Notes: generated from the sequence alone by a model not told the origin. DNA of 64,000 nt from Lutjanus erythropterus (GCA_020091685.1 CM034601.1:16669320-16733319), one strand, 5' to 3'; positions 21,863 to 33,564 are shown, counted from the stretch's first letter. Made by a program: numbers and translations.

Positions 21863-22200
21863 AGGGTTTCTCCAAATAAGGATGGTTGAAATACTTGGAG
21901 AATTCTTTAGACAAAGGTTCTTTGTACCATAATATAAAAGGGTTCTCAGTAGATCCCTGTGTGTGGGTTCTAGATAAAACCCCTGGGAAATAAAAGGGTT
22001 GTCAGCAAAACCCTCTGGGTGGGTTCTTGTTAGCACCCCAAGGAGGTGAAAAGTCTGTTCTCTGTAGAACCTCTTATACAGGGTTCAGGCTGAAACCTTT
22101 CACAGAACATTTTTTTGTTGGCTTCTAGGTTGAACTCTCCAGTGAAACCTTTATAAATGGTTCGACCAGGAACCAAAAAGGGTTCTCCCATGGGCACCTG
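21863..22200 (+). repeat. Internally repeated GGTTCT/AGAACC element, copy 1
   Basis: Successive imperfect units of about 40-55 bases built around GGTTCT...TAGAACC and 'ccctgggaaataaaagggtt', such as 'aaaacccctgggaaataaaa' and 'ccctctgggtgggttcttg'. A second copy in the same orientation is at 42160-42568. Confidence 0.65.
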
Positions 22201-22274
22201 AAGTTAATATTTAAGTCAAAGAATCGAAGAATAAGCAAATGAAACTAAGAATCTGATCATATGTCCCGTACCAA

Positions 22275-22590
22275 CAGGTTTCAATACCAGGGCTAGACAG
22301 ATAAATTGACCTGACAGATATACTGCCAATATTAGCTAACTGCAGATATATCAGTATTGGCATGTTTGTCCTGACTATTACATTTGTCCACCAGAGAGAA
22401 GCTGTAAAATGTCCAGCTCAAGATGTATTTTGATCAGAATTATTATTATAATTAATATTATTTCATTAAATCTTGATATTAGTATCTCCATAAACAATCA
22501 AACAAATGTTTGTGGTTACACTAGAGACACATTTCTGTCATAAACCAGAATGTAGTTGAAGTTAAATTGAAATTTGACACAATGTTATTG
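22275..22590 (+). repeat. Dispersed fish repeat with TCGAT/GATAT words
   Basis: 'gggctagacagataaattga' followed by 'cagatatactgccaatatta' and 'tgtggttacactagagacac' matches a decayed fish repeat family whose intact form I recall as 'ggctagacgattaatcgac'. Non-coding. Confidence 0.45.
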
Positions 22591-23131
22591 TGTACAACAC
22601 CATAATATTTGAGGGTTTGTATATGAAAGCAACACATCTGAAAAAATGTTTTCCTTAATTTTGGTTTGAATTATTCTCAATGATTAGGTGATGGAAGGAA
22701 GGTACATTTTATTTTCAGTCCTCTGTGCCTCTTAGACCCCTGCTCCCTCACTCTGTGACAAACGGTAATGCCCACTGCAGAGGAGACATAAAAAGTGACG
22801 TCAAATCATTCAGTCTTTGTGCACCGTGACATGTCCTCCACTGACCCCTTTTTTCATTCATAATAACAGCTGCTGCCTGCTTCTTTACGTGAATATTTCA
22901 GTTACCACTGAATCAGACCTGCAATACATTTCTGACTGCTGTGACAGTGAGCTAAAGAGAAAGTTCTCCTTGCTGGTTTTGTGTAGGACACACTGATATA
23001 AGGAAAGGTTAATAGAAAATCATGTTTGCTTTCAGTTCACTGACGTAATTTGAAAATGCCCTCAGCTCATATTATGTAAAGTTTTAGTGGTGGGGAGTTT
23101 AACGTAAAGTTCCCCTCCAGACATGTTTTGA
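22591..23131. other. Intergenic, nothing recognised
   Basis: No gene, and no repeat that I can name. Confidence 0.4.
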
Positions 23132-23620
23132 AGTATAAGGGATAGTTCGGTTTGTTTAAAGTGGGATTGTATGAGGTACTTATCGATAGTGTGACAGTAG
23201 ATGCTGGTTAGGACATGCCCAGTTTGGGCAAGCAGAGAGGGGCACCAGCATGGGAGCTCACCAATGTACTGCTGTGGACAGAGTCAGCAGCAAAACAAAT
23301 TTAGGCTACTTAAAAAAGGTCCACTTAAAAAACACAATGTCAGTTTTAGTGTATACTAAATGTATAATATTTTCACAACTTCAACTTGACATCAGACAGC
23401 TTTTTCTGACAGACAACTCAGTAGCAGTAGAACAGCAGTTCTTGTGTTCTGTGAGGTAAAATGACTGATTTCATACATGGAGTCTGGTTACTGACAAGAG
23501 TGATATTTGGCTAAAATAACTATGGCTGGTGGTGAGTTAAAGCAGTGAAAATATTATAAACATATCTTACACTTAAACTGATATTTCTAGCTTGTAACTT
23601 GCAGTGGATCACACAACTGA
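23132..23620. mobile_element. Foldback element, internally deleted copy
   Basis: Starts 'gggatagttcggtttgttta', with 'agcaaaacaaatttaggcta' inside, and then passes directly into the opposite arm ('cagcagttcttgtgttctgt', 'ggtaaaatgactgatttcat'). It is homologous to both arms of the foldback element at 50095-50990, but shorter. No transposase. Confidence 0.5.
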
Positions 23621-24145
23621 TGTTAACTCTCACTCTCTTTACTGACAAACCCACTGTGCAGTAGAGGTTTTATCTTTCTTTGCCAGTGGCATTTGCCTAT
23701 TACAAGCAATTGGCTTTCCAAATCTATCTTGCCCAGGGAACGTTTGAATCTCAGATTTCTGGGAGGTGCACAGACATCTCCTGCTTCAGCAGAGCAAAGT
23801 GATAACGCCTCTCTAGTGGCAAATGTTGCAGATACACGTAAGTACAGTGAAGGGCAGACAACTTAGGGGACATGAGAATAAGAAAAACACATTTTTTGTG
23901 AGGAAGGGATCTTGAAGCAATGTCTAACCAGCCAGATGTTACCCTCAACCTCCTCCTGCCCACAGCGACACCTCTCCTTCTGCTTCTCTCCTCTTATCTT
24001 CTGGCAGCAGCTGAGGCACATCTAGCAATCAATAACCAACAATCACATAAACTAACAGGCTTATTTCCATATGTCAGATCACAAACTTCTCCCATTCTGC
24101 TTCTCAGGATGCCAGTTTCACCTGGGCAGACCACAAGAATTTAGG
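23621..24145. other. Intergenic, nothing recognised
   Basis: The open frame at 23920-24144 (+) is Leu-rich and looks like a signal peptide by composition only. It has no family resemblance, so no gene is called. Confidence 0.35.
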
Positions 24146-24815
24146 TCACACTTTATTTAAAAGTACACCAGTAAGAGGTAAGAAACTGTACTTTGTATCA
24201 GATTAGACAAAAACTTATAATGTACTTTATTATTTATTAAGGACACATTACAATAAACCTGCACTGTAAACTAAAGTATATTATTTCCCACTGAGAGACT
24301 CTTATTACACTTTATTGGAGGGTAATTCAGGGAACATCACAACAAAACTGAACTGTAAAGTGAAATTATGTAATACATTTAACACTTTACTTTACAGTAG
24401 GGCTGCAACTTACCATAATTTTCATGGTTCATTAATAGTTGTTTAATTTAAAATGTCAGAAAATGGTGAAAAATGTCAGTCAGTGTTTCCAAAATATTCA
24501 CAGCTCAAAGCTGTTCAGTTTACTGTCAATGGAGAGTAAAGAAAACAGAAAATATAGACATTTAAGAAGCTGAAATCAGAGAATTTGTACTTTTGTTCTT
24601 AAAATTAGTCGATTAATCGATTATTGAAATGGTTGGTGATTAATTTAATAATCAGTTAATAGTCAATTATTTGATTAACTTTTGCAGCTCTAGTCCCAAA
24701 TTACCTCCTAAGAAACTCCAATAAAAAATTCTAGCTAGAAAGAGCATATTTCTAGCTTTTGTCTGATTTTATTCAAGGTATGTCATATTAGTGTACTGTA
24801 AAATAAAATGCACCG
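24146..24815. mobile_element. MITE with GGTCACACTTTATTT ends, carrying a nested repeat
   Basis: One end is GGTCACACTTTATTT (24148) and the other a decayed 'ctgtaaaataaaatgcacc'. Interior words 'gtactttgtatcagattaga' and 'attatttcccactgagaga' match a second copy at 39138-39760. At about 24403-24700 it is interrupted by another fish repeat running from 'agggctgcaact' to 'gcagctcta'. Confidence 0.6.
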
Positions 24816-25733
24816 AACATTTAAATAAATTTATCCATAGCAGCTACACTGCACCTTCAGTCTGCAACACCTAGTGATGCATGTATGTGTAAAGGTAACC
24901 ATCCTATTCAATCAGTGGTTGATGGGCTGTGAGACATCAGACACTCAGACAACTCATCATGGAGAAAATGTCCCTACGGAGGACATTTAAAAAATGGCCT
25001 GAAGTTCAGATGTGATTGAATTCGCTGATAGCAGCAGCTGTTCAACAATAAAGATAATATTTTCACCTTCATTTTAGACGTTCCCCCCAGGTTTGCAATC
25101 GGGGTTTGGCCACCCAGACGTTCATATATAGAGCAAGACGATGAGTCATCGTTTTGCATAAGGCAAGGACATTTGCTTCCTGGACTAAAGAACTCTAATG
25201 AATCTTTTCTCTACTTCCCTTTTCTTTATCTTTCTTTTTTGCGTCCTTCCTTTTTGCCGGGCTCAGCTTAAACCCCTGTCCCTGCGTCCTTACAAAGTCA
25301 CTCAACTGGATAAAGTCATTTACCTGGATGAAGAGGAGCGAGAGAGGGGAATAGACAGAGGGAGGGAGGGTGGGCCGTGTAGGTCACAGAGGATGTCTTT
25401 GACATGTGCTGTATTTGTGAGGAGGATGTAGCAAAATGGAGAAAGAACAAAGAAACAGAGCAATGCCAAGTGAAGGGCACAGACAGCGCAGAGTTGAAGC
25501 CTGAACAAAAGTTCAATCTTGTCTTTTTTGACCAACAACTCAGCATTGTGTTGTTTTATACCTCGTTATCTATGTCCAAGACTCCCCCCCCACCCCCCCA
25601 CCCCCAAAAAAAGAAAGAAAGGTGATGGCTGAAGACAGAGATGGCAGCAATGGCAGGTTGAATATTGTTAAAGTATACTCACAGCAGTGTCCATATAATT
25701 GAACATATGGTGCAAAATTGCTTACGAGACGAT
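24816..25733. other. Intergenic with C-rich low-complexity patch
   Basis: A (C)n/(A)n patch lies at about 25584-25620. Overlapping open frames at 25198-25625 run on both strands and show no domain features, so none is called. Confidence 0.4.
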
Positions 25734-25970
25734 TGGAGGTGCAATGATTAGTTGACTGATAAGTTCACCAACAGAAAATTAGCAACTATTTTGATAACTG
25801 ATTAATCATGAATGTATTTTTCCTGCTTTTCTCTGTTTTATCATATTCATATTTAACTTATTTGGGTTTGGACGGCCTAATCAAGACTTTTAAAGGCATC
25901 CCCTTGGAATCAGAGAAACTGGATTAATCAATGATTAAAATAATCATTAGTTGCAGCCCTTTTAAAATTG
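25734..25970 (-). repeat. Dispersed 'gggctgcaact' family repeat
   Basis: Begins 'aggtgcaatgattagttgac' and ends 'ataatcattagttgcagccc'. It belongs to the same family as the insert at 24403-24700 and the repeats in SMYD4 introns at 60601 and 61575. Confidence 0.55.
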
Positions 25971-26440
25971 AGATAAACTGAGACACAAAGACTGTGTGTG
26001 TGTGTATCTGTGTCTGTGTTTCTAGACTTTTTGAGGCCAGATATTTCTGGATATTAAATATAAGAACATACAGTAACCATTAATCTCAGCACTTGAGCTG
26101 AAGCAGCAGTAACATCCTCTCCTTTTGTTTTAATCTTTCTCTTTCTCAACAAGACAAACATTATCCTCTCTATGTTTTGAGTTTTCTGCCCAATTTACCT
26201 GTTTAATGGCTCATTTTATTTGGATAATCAACTCTTACTCCATTTTCACTCAGTTAATTATCAGATGAAAAAAACAACTCATATGATAATCAATAATGTG
26301 TCACTTCACTATTTGGTACATACGTGAGCTTGACCAATTTCCAATTAACCCTCTAAGAATTACCCCAACAAATGCTTTTGACAGTCACATTACAGTATGT
26401 GCCACATTATAAGTTGTTCCAGATCAACAGTGGATTGTTT
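25971..26440. other. Intergenic, nothing recognised
   Basis: Contains a short TG tract near 25994. No gene. Confidence 0.4.
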
Positions 26441-26645
26441 AAATTAAAGGTAAAGGCCAACTTTATTATGATCACACAGGGTACAGGTTATACAGTGAGA
26501 TTCAGTCTCTGCATTTAACCCGTCCTGGTATTAGGAGCAATGGGCAGCCCCAGTGCCGGGGACCTTTTCTAAGCTAGAACCAAGCATACATGTATGCACC
26601 TGGAGGAAACCCACACAGGCACAGAGAGGACATGCAAACACCACC
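26441..26645 (-). repeat. Dispersed fish repeat 'catttaacccgtcctggta'
   Basis: 'tctctgcatttaacccgtcc', 'agcaatgggcagccccagtg' and 'cctggaggaaacccacacag' are words of a common teleost repeat (LINE/SINE tail type). Confidence 0.5.
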
Positions 26646-27990
26646 TCTGTTTTATTCAGCAGGATAATCCTCACACATTAACACCACTTTTATGATTATT
26701 ACGCATAAATGTGATCTCTAGAAGTAAAAATCTTTCATGATGTTTTGCCACTTCTTAGCAACTGCCTTTTTTTAAGACGCGTAAAACCACAGACCACAGA
26801 CCTTATTTCAGACATCTACCCCAAAAGCCCATTCAAAACCCCACTGACTACAAGGCAAAGGAACTGGATGTGCAAAAATGCTGGTTTTAGAACTCATTCC
26901 TGCAGCATCCTTTATCACTATTACAAAACCCAAGAGGATAAATCTTAAGGACTTTGGTGACTCCTTGAATTTTCATTTATCGTCATCAACAGTTTTTTTT
27001 CCCACCACTTTGGTTTATGATCATACCTGCAAAACTAATGCCAGTACAGTCAGTCTCAGCTGTTCTTTGTGTTTAGAGCTAATTAGCTAGCGTGCTAACA
27101 CAGCAAGATGGTGAACATGGTAAACATTATACCTACTAAACATCACCATGTTAGCATTTTAAGTGTGAGCTTGTTAGTGTGCCTCAGCTGTTTTAAAGAG
27201 CTGTAAATATGGCTGTTGACTCTTGTTAGCCAGGACAGGGACTTCCAAAACTTTTTAATGTCAAGAACGCCCACAATAGATGCACATCAGACCACGGACC
27301 TACAACCTGAGAAGATTTTGTCTTAAGGAATCCCCATTGAACAGTTTTAATCAGTATAAAGTACAAGCAATCAGAACGGTCAACCCAATTTCTTTCCTCA
27401 GTCTTCCAGCTCCTTTTACTGAAGACCCACTCAAGGACCCCTTTTGGTCCCTGGACCTCAATTTGAAAACCAATGAGCTAGGATATGCATATACAGTACA
27501 CAATCGCACACACTCCTCCAGCATTTATCATGTGTAATTTATCTGATTTTCACAGTGAAGTTTTTGTATTGTACTTTATATTCCCCTCCCACACAGAAGT
27601 GGGTGTTTCAGTTGTTTGCTTTGTTCCTTTATTGATGGATTTGTTTGTTGTGTGTGTCTTAAAACTCTTAAAATGCCATCCTGGAACTGTGTGTTGAGGA
27701 TTTCTGAGATTCGTTTACGAATACACTTAAAGTGTATGATGTCAAAATGAGTCAAGTCAACATACTTTTCATCCTTGAACACACCGCTCTCCCCATGATG
27801 TATCTCTTCAGCCTCCATATACAACATGACAGTGCATGGTACGCTGCCATGTCACCTGATATAACAAGTGACAACATCTCACGTTTTGATGTCACTGTTA
27901 CGTAAAGGTACTGTACACTGCTGACATAGTGAAATACTCTCACCAAAGTGATGTAAACTGATATAAGTCATGATCGCCACCAACTTCATG
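26646..27990. other. Intergenic, nothing recognised
   Basis: Several overlapping short open frames (26745-27946) on both strands, none with a domain, signal peptide or splice pattern that I trust. Confidence 0.4.

Positions 27991-28064
<74 letters not shown>
27991..28064 (+). repeat. (CTAT)n microsatellite
   Basis: About 18 uninterrupted CTAT units. Confidence 0.95.
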
Positions 28065-28066
<2 letters not shown>

Positions 28067-28399
28067 ATTTCTCTCTTTCTCTCTGTTCTTTTGTTTATTG
28101 AATTTTGTTCTTAAATCTACAAATGTCTCGCATATATCAGTATCTCTTTTTATTTATTTGATCTGTGTGGCTAAAAAAAGTACCTGGTGCTCATTATTAT
28201 CACTCTGTCACACAGCTACACATCAAGACCACTGTAGTTGATTGATTCCTCGCTTTGTTGTCTTAAGTCTGGTATATTGATCACAGTTATTACAACCTGA
28301 ATGTTTCAATTCTGGATAATTTTGCCAGCCTCTGGCTCTGTAAGAAGAGGGGCAGACTATTATTTGTTGCAGAGTTTCTCAGGCGTTTTGTCTTAACAT

Positions 28400-28800
28400 T
28401 CTCTAAACTGTAAAAAGGAAAAGACCTAATGCAACTTTGCATACTGGACAATATTTTTGCACGTCCCTGTTGTAACTTTGCACAGACCGCCTGTCCCACA
28501 TAACCAAACTGAACACTGAATAATATGCACACCTTGTTTGTCTTTTTTTTGGCACACACTCTTATACTGTTCTATACTGTTTTAATACTGCACTTACTGT
28601 TTTTATAGTGCATGCTGTCTTTAGCATAGCTGTTTATCACTTTGTCTACCTCAGTCACCTTTTGGACACACTTTTATACTGTTTTCATACTGCACACCCT
28701 GTTTTTATTCTGGTTTATATGTTAAGATAACTTGTTTATTTTTCCATATGACAATAATGCCTCTAAATCCTTGGAATCCTACAAGGTCACAACTCTTTAG
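28400..28800 (+). repeat. Decayed repeat with 'ttatactgtt' words
   Basis: Recurrent 'ttatactgtt', 'tactgcac' and 'ctgtttttat' words, as in the tail of a fish LINE/SINE. No coding part is visible. Confidence 0.35.
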
Positions 28801-29796
28801 CATGTCTGCAAAAGGTAGTAACTCACCCCAAACTTTTCATTCATGCTTCAAAACCAAGCTATTGTGCCAGTAACTTGACCAGTGCCACCAAAATGAAGTT
28901 GTTTTGTCTCATCTGAGTTGTACTGGTCAAATGTTGACATGTTTTTGCACCATGGCAGTCTGGAAATGTTTCTATATACTTTATACAGATCTCTGTTTTA
29001 TTCTACTTTTTATTGACAGACTGCTTACAATGTCAGTTTTGTTAGCTGAATGCTGTTGTGTACCATACAGCTTTTTTTAGAATTAGATTTCAACAGCAAG
29101 TAAAGATTTACTGCGAAAGTCAATATAAAAAAAAAAAATGCAACAATGAAAAATCTGTTGTTGCTCAAGGAACTCACTTGTCAATTCAACAGACGTCACA
29201 AATATTAAGTGTTATACATATTTATGGAATACACATGTATGTCTGACAGTTTTGGATAATTGAATGGATTGATTTGCATGGATGGCTCAAACAATGAACA
29301 AATGTTTAAAAGTTGCGAGGAGGATGACAGTTTCACAGAGAATTAACTCATCAGCTTTGATCAGCAAAGCCATGTGCATGTGGTTATTGTACAACTTGTA
29401 GACAGTTGTACTTACTCTTTTGCACCCATGTGCCAAAACTTGCAATTTGTTTGAACTAATGAAAAATTCAAATCAACAAGCTAATTGTTCAGAGACTAGA
29501 ATTAAGCCGCAGTGACTGAGAAAAACTGCAATGAATTAAATAATCATCAAAAAAACTCCCTGATGGATTCACAACAGACATGTTTGTTGCTTTAACTTTC
29601 ATCTGATCCTGAATGAATATGCTCACACACACATTCCTTCTCTTCTGTCCTTTTCCCCAGTTATTCATGCTTGACCTTGCTTCCAAAATCCCTGTGATCA
29701 CAGTGCAGACCTTTAGTTAAGAGGGTTGATTAGCTCCGGGCTATAGAGAGATACTGACTTCGTAGGTCGATCATCATTCTCCACGCTTTATTAGTC
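28801..29796. other. Intergenic, nothing recognised
   Basis: No gene and no clear repeat. Confidence 0.4.
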
Positions 29797-30057
29797 ATGG
29801 TGCTGATGAGATTAGCGCTGCCATGCCTTTCTGTTATATATCTCTGTGTGCAGACCTCTGCCAGCCCTGCATTCTTTGGTGCTTTAAAAAAAGAAGTGGA
29901 TGAAACCTTTTCTGCTGAGCCCATAGGTGATGACGATGGGACATCTTACTCACTTAAACCTGCTTCTAGCAAATTTACAAAAAAGTTTTTTACAACGTGG
30001 AAACGTTTCTTTTGTTTGGTGTCCAGCACAGCGCTGCATGAAGTCAACGTTTCCTGA
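29797..30057 (+). CDS. Candidate small secreted protein (hypothetical, 86 aa)
   Basis: The ATG-started frame opens with a textbook signal peptide: MVLMRLALPC..., a hydrophobic core to about residue 17, then TSAS as a likely cleavage site near residues 20-23. After it comes an acidic stretch (EVDETFSAEPIGDDDG, 33-48) and a basic aromatic one (KFTKKFFTTWKRFF, 59-72) with one Cys. Dibasic KK and KR sites would suit peptide-hormone processing. I do not recognise the family. Upstream is only a weak 'ctatagag' TATA-like word, and no AATAAA lies close downstream. It may be a chance frame, or one exon of a longer gene. Confidence 0.25.
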   Translation: MVLMRLALPCLSVIYLCVQTSASPAFFGALKKEVDETFSAEPIGDDDGTSYSLKPASSKFTKKFFTTWKRFFCLVSSTALHEVNVS

Positions 30058-30556
30058 CAGTGATGATAAAAAGTACTGACGTAAAGAACACTGCTAACTC
30101 ACTGCTTTTATTTGACCTTTTTATTAAATGTTTTGGTTGGTTTTCTACGCCTACAACAATCACATGCATGGTTACATTCTGTCTCTTCCACTTTTTCCTA
30201 TTTACTGATAAAGTGACCTGGAGTTCAAATGATACACACGTACGTTATTTTCAGAGATTGAAGGCTTCTCTTAAAGACAAGGTAACTTATGCTGTGTGGT
30301 TAATGATGAAACATGACAGTTTACTTCAGCATCACTTGCTTGCATGAACATGGCACTCCAGCACATCCTCTTGCCTCATATTACCTGCCCCGGCCACTTT
30401 TCTGTGTCACCCTTTAAATTATGCACTCAGTAGATTAGAAACAGTAATTCTTTATTGTCCCTGCAGGGTTTCCTGAATGCAGACTATTAGTTTGCAGCAG
30501 TTTGCAGAGAGCTGGAGTTTTCATTACAGTAATCACATCGATTCAGCCTTTCATTC

Positions 30557-31816
30557 CAGCAGGGTTGGGTACTAATGTATTACATGTAAATCAGTATTAT
30601 GTAATCAGATTACAAAAATAATTAACTATAATAAACACAGATTACATTTGAAAAAAATAGTGATTAGATTATAGTTAAATTGTCGAGAATAACTAGATTA
30701 CATTTTTGATCATGTCTTTAAAATATGGACATTTTAAAATTATGAAACTTTTTTCATGATAACCAATGCTTTGCTAAAGGCAGAATCAGTAGGATTTGTC
30801 TGGGCTGTTCTTAAACACACCAGAAAGATAGTTGATTGTTGAGTCTTATTCCCAGGACATCAAATACTGACGTTTTGGTTTGTTAAAGCCTCCTGAGCGG
30901 CAAAATAATGAGAAATAAAGGCAGAGGGCAGGGTCTCTGCAGATACAGCCACCACCACACACTTCTAGTGGGTCAGTGATGATTGAAAAGGATTATGTTC
31001 GTACGGTTCTATACATTGTTTTGTTTTTTTTTAGGAAAAACGTTGCATATTATCCCTTTAACTCTTTAACTCTCTGCCTTTAACTCTTGCAGGGTTTCTT
31101 AAACAACTGCTCTTCTTTTTGGCAGACCTGGCAGGAGAAAGAACCCTCTGTGAAAATATGTTTTATTTGTAATGAAAATGTTTTCAGATGTTTAAGGAGA
31201 AAAAAGAATATTTGTGGAACTTTTGTGGGTGTGTCCATTTTTAGCGCAAGGTGCAATATTTTCAATGTTTGATTTCTGACGTAATCCAAAACTTTCAGAT
31301 TAAATTCATAGGTGGCTCTGGGGGGGTGAGTTGTCTGAGTGCAAGTTAATGCAGCAAGAGCTGACTCTTTCCTAGGTTTATGGGTTTATGATTTCACCCA
31401 GCTCCATTAGCCACCTCTGCAGCAGGCAACAACTTATCTATGTTAGGGCTGTCAAATTGAATGCATGAATAAATTAAAAAATAACACATTAAAAATGTAT
31501 GTAGGTTAGTGTATATCATTTAATGATATGTTCTGGCAACATGTTAGGCTTAATGATGGTCTTATGTTCAATGATAAAATTGTGTATTTAGATACATTTC
31601 TGAGGATTTGGAAAGAAAACAGTTTATTTATATATGGTTCTATTAAACTCCATCCCTTAAAGATTTCATGCCACCTAAGAATACTTATTTAGATCTGCCC
31701 CCGATTATATTACATTTTTTGTAATCCAGTGGATTATGTTACCAGTTGATAAATGTCCATGTAGTTTGTATTCAGTAACTGACTGCATTTCACAGTGATC
31801 TGACCCAACTCTGCAT
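30557..31816. mobile_element. Probable DNA-transposon-like repeat with internal insertions
   Basis: The left end 'gcagggttgggtactaatgt' and the right end 'ctgacccaactctgc' are inverted. Both flanks carry 'gtaatcagattac'/'gtaatccagtggatta' words of a common fish repeat. The interior (30780-31690) is unrelated, includes another decayed repeat at 30780-31060, and has no transposase, so later insertions are likely. Confidence 0.4.
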
Positions 31817-32217
31817 TTCAGCTTTTCAAATAAATTCTATATAACTTAACTGTGTATTTGTCACTTGGTCAGTAAGATAAATAATACTAAGTTAGTCTGA
31901 CAAGCTGCTGTAGACTGCGTATGTTGACATGATGCATGAAAAGCATTCCTGTCTCCTGGAGATATTTACTGTATATACAACATGTACAATGATAGTCTCT
32001 TATAGTCAATTAAGTGTCTTTGGCTCTGTGTGATACTCGCAGTTCATTGGCCAGCGGCTGAAATGATGACAATGTTTTTAAAAATTATTGATTTTGATTG
32101 TGTCAGGACACTTGGGGAGGAAATGTTCCCAGTCTTTTGGATAAACGCCATCCCTCGTGAAGCACCACCTCCCCTGCCCCTCTCACTGTGCAGCAGCAGG
32201 CCAGATGTCTCAGCAGG
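31817..32217. other. Intergenic / 3' flank of the TPBG-like gene
   Basis: Probable 3' UTR of the - strand gene. No AATAAA is seen in the first 150 bases after the stop. Confidence 0.4.
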
Positions 32218-33303
32218 TCAAACAGCCACGTTGGCCAGTCTGGGGTCCGAGTCCTGCTCGTAGCGGTAGTGGTAAACCTCCATCTGGTCTCGGCACGCCT
32301 CTCTGATGTTGTTGAGCCACCGTTTGATGCCTCCCCGATTCAGATAGAGAACCATGAGGAACACCACCCCGATCAGAGCCAACACTATACCCAGGAACAC
32401 GTATGAAACCGCCTCTAGGTTCTCGTTCATACAATCCACGTCCTCCCCGCGGAGCTTCTCCACAGGGATCCCCCTCTTGGCCTCCGGCTCGCTGCATAGG
32501 AGCCGCCCAGCATCCGGGCACTGGGACGAGTTCTTCAACCAGTAGTAAAACGCCTCCAGCTCACAGTTGCACCTAAACGGGTTCAAAGACAAGTACACAC
32601 GTATGCGCCTTTGCTGGTACAGATTGGTCACGTTTTCCCTCCCGATGCTCTCTATGGAGTTATTGATCAGCACTAAGGCATGCAGATTATACATATCTAA
32701 TCTCGTCAAGGGGATTGACTTCAGCCTGTTCCCTGCCAACTCCAGTCTGTGTAGGTTGTGCAAACTTTGTGCGCTGAGCGCATTTGGGAGCTGCGTCGTG
32801 GCCGCAGGCAAAAGAGAGTGATTCAGGAAAAGAGATCGCAGCTCCGGTAAGCCATGGAAAGCTCTGGCCGAGATAGACCCCAGCTGATTGTGGCTCAGAT
32901 CCAGCAAATGCAACCGGTGGAGCCCCAGAAAGGCGTAGGGTTCAATAACCTGTATCCCGTTGTAGGACAGCGAGAGTGTTGTCATTTCCAACTCCGTGCC
33001 GTTGACCATGAACGCGCCGCGCTGTAAAGTTGAGATGTTTCTCCCCCTGAGTATCAAGGTGGACGTCCAGTCCGGTATGTCCCCCGGTACCTCGGTGTCC
33101 TCCTCCCCATCACGGCAGGTCACCGTCCCGGAGTCTCTGGCACAGACGCAGGAGGACGGACAGGCATCATCCGTCCTGACAGGCGAAGACAACAAACACA
33201 CCACCGCTGCTGCTGCGTAACACAAACACCACTGATTCCACACTGAGAAAAAACACTTTGAACTGTCAGCTGTACTGTGAAATATCCACATCTTCTCCCT
33301 CAT
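32218..33303 (-). CDS. tpbg-like: Trophoblast glycoprotein-like (TPBG/5T4 family) LRR membrane protein
   Basis: One coding exon of 361 aa from the ATG at 33303; another ATG at 33291 is possible, and the frame upstream has no ATG. Numbering from 33303: a hydrophobic signal segment at about 21-40; LRRNT Cys cluster CPSSCVC (48-54); leucine-rich repeats about 80-240, including LSLSYNGI, LLDLSHNQL and LELAGNRL; LRRCT NPFRCNCELEAFYYWL (241-256); one membrane span at about 300-321; and a short cytoplasmic tail. N-X-S/T sites occur near 89, 101, 161, 214, 224 and 258. The tail YHYRYEQDSDPRLANVAV closely resembles the TPBG tail YHYRYE..DPRL, which identifies the family. Mammalian TPBG is a cell-surface glycoprotein that modulates Wnt signalling and CXCL12 responses. 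Which fish paralogue this is remains undecided. Confidence 0.93.
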   Translation of the reverse strand: MREKMWIFHSTADSSKCFFSVWNQWCLCYAAAAVVCLLSSPVRTDDACPSSCVCARDSGTVTCRDGEEDTEVPGDIPDWTSTLILRGRNISTLQRGAFMVNGTELEMTTLSLSYNGIQVIEPYAFLGLHRLHLLDLSHNQLGSISARAFHGLPELRSLFLNHSLLPAATTQLPNALSAQSLHNLHRLELAGNRLKSIPLTRLDMYNLHALVLINNSIESIGRENVTNLYQQRRIRVYLSLNPFRCNCELEAFYYWLKNSSQCPDAGRLLCSEPEAKRGIPVEKLRGEDVDCMNENLEAVSYVFLGIVLALIGVVFLMVLYLNRGGIKRWLNNIREACRDQMEVYHYRYEQDSDPRLANVAV

Positions 33304-33559
33304 GTTAGGCTCACAGTAGATCTGTGCCGATGTGTCGTGCAATCTACACTACAATCCACTCAGGCGTGTAAAGTCGAATCAGACCGGCACCGGTTACTTC
33401 GAACCATCAGGATAGAAAAAACGCACTTTCCACGGTCATCTTTGCTCCCCGATGAGTTTCCTGTGAGATATTTACGCATCGGACGGTGGACAACAGCCGC
33501 ATGTGGCTGCGTGGAAAGCTGCTGATCTGCGCTCCCTGGGTGGTATTTTTGACGCCTGT

Positions 33560-33564
33560 CACAC

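Noticed and set aside
32210-32545. Open frames on + and in other frames over the TPBG-like gene
   Set aside because: Shadows of the GC-rich coding exon on -; no independent support.
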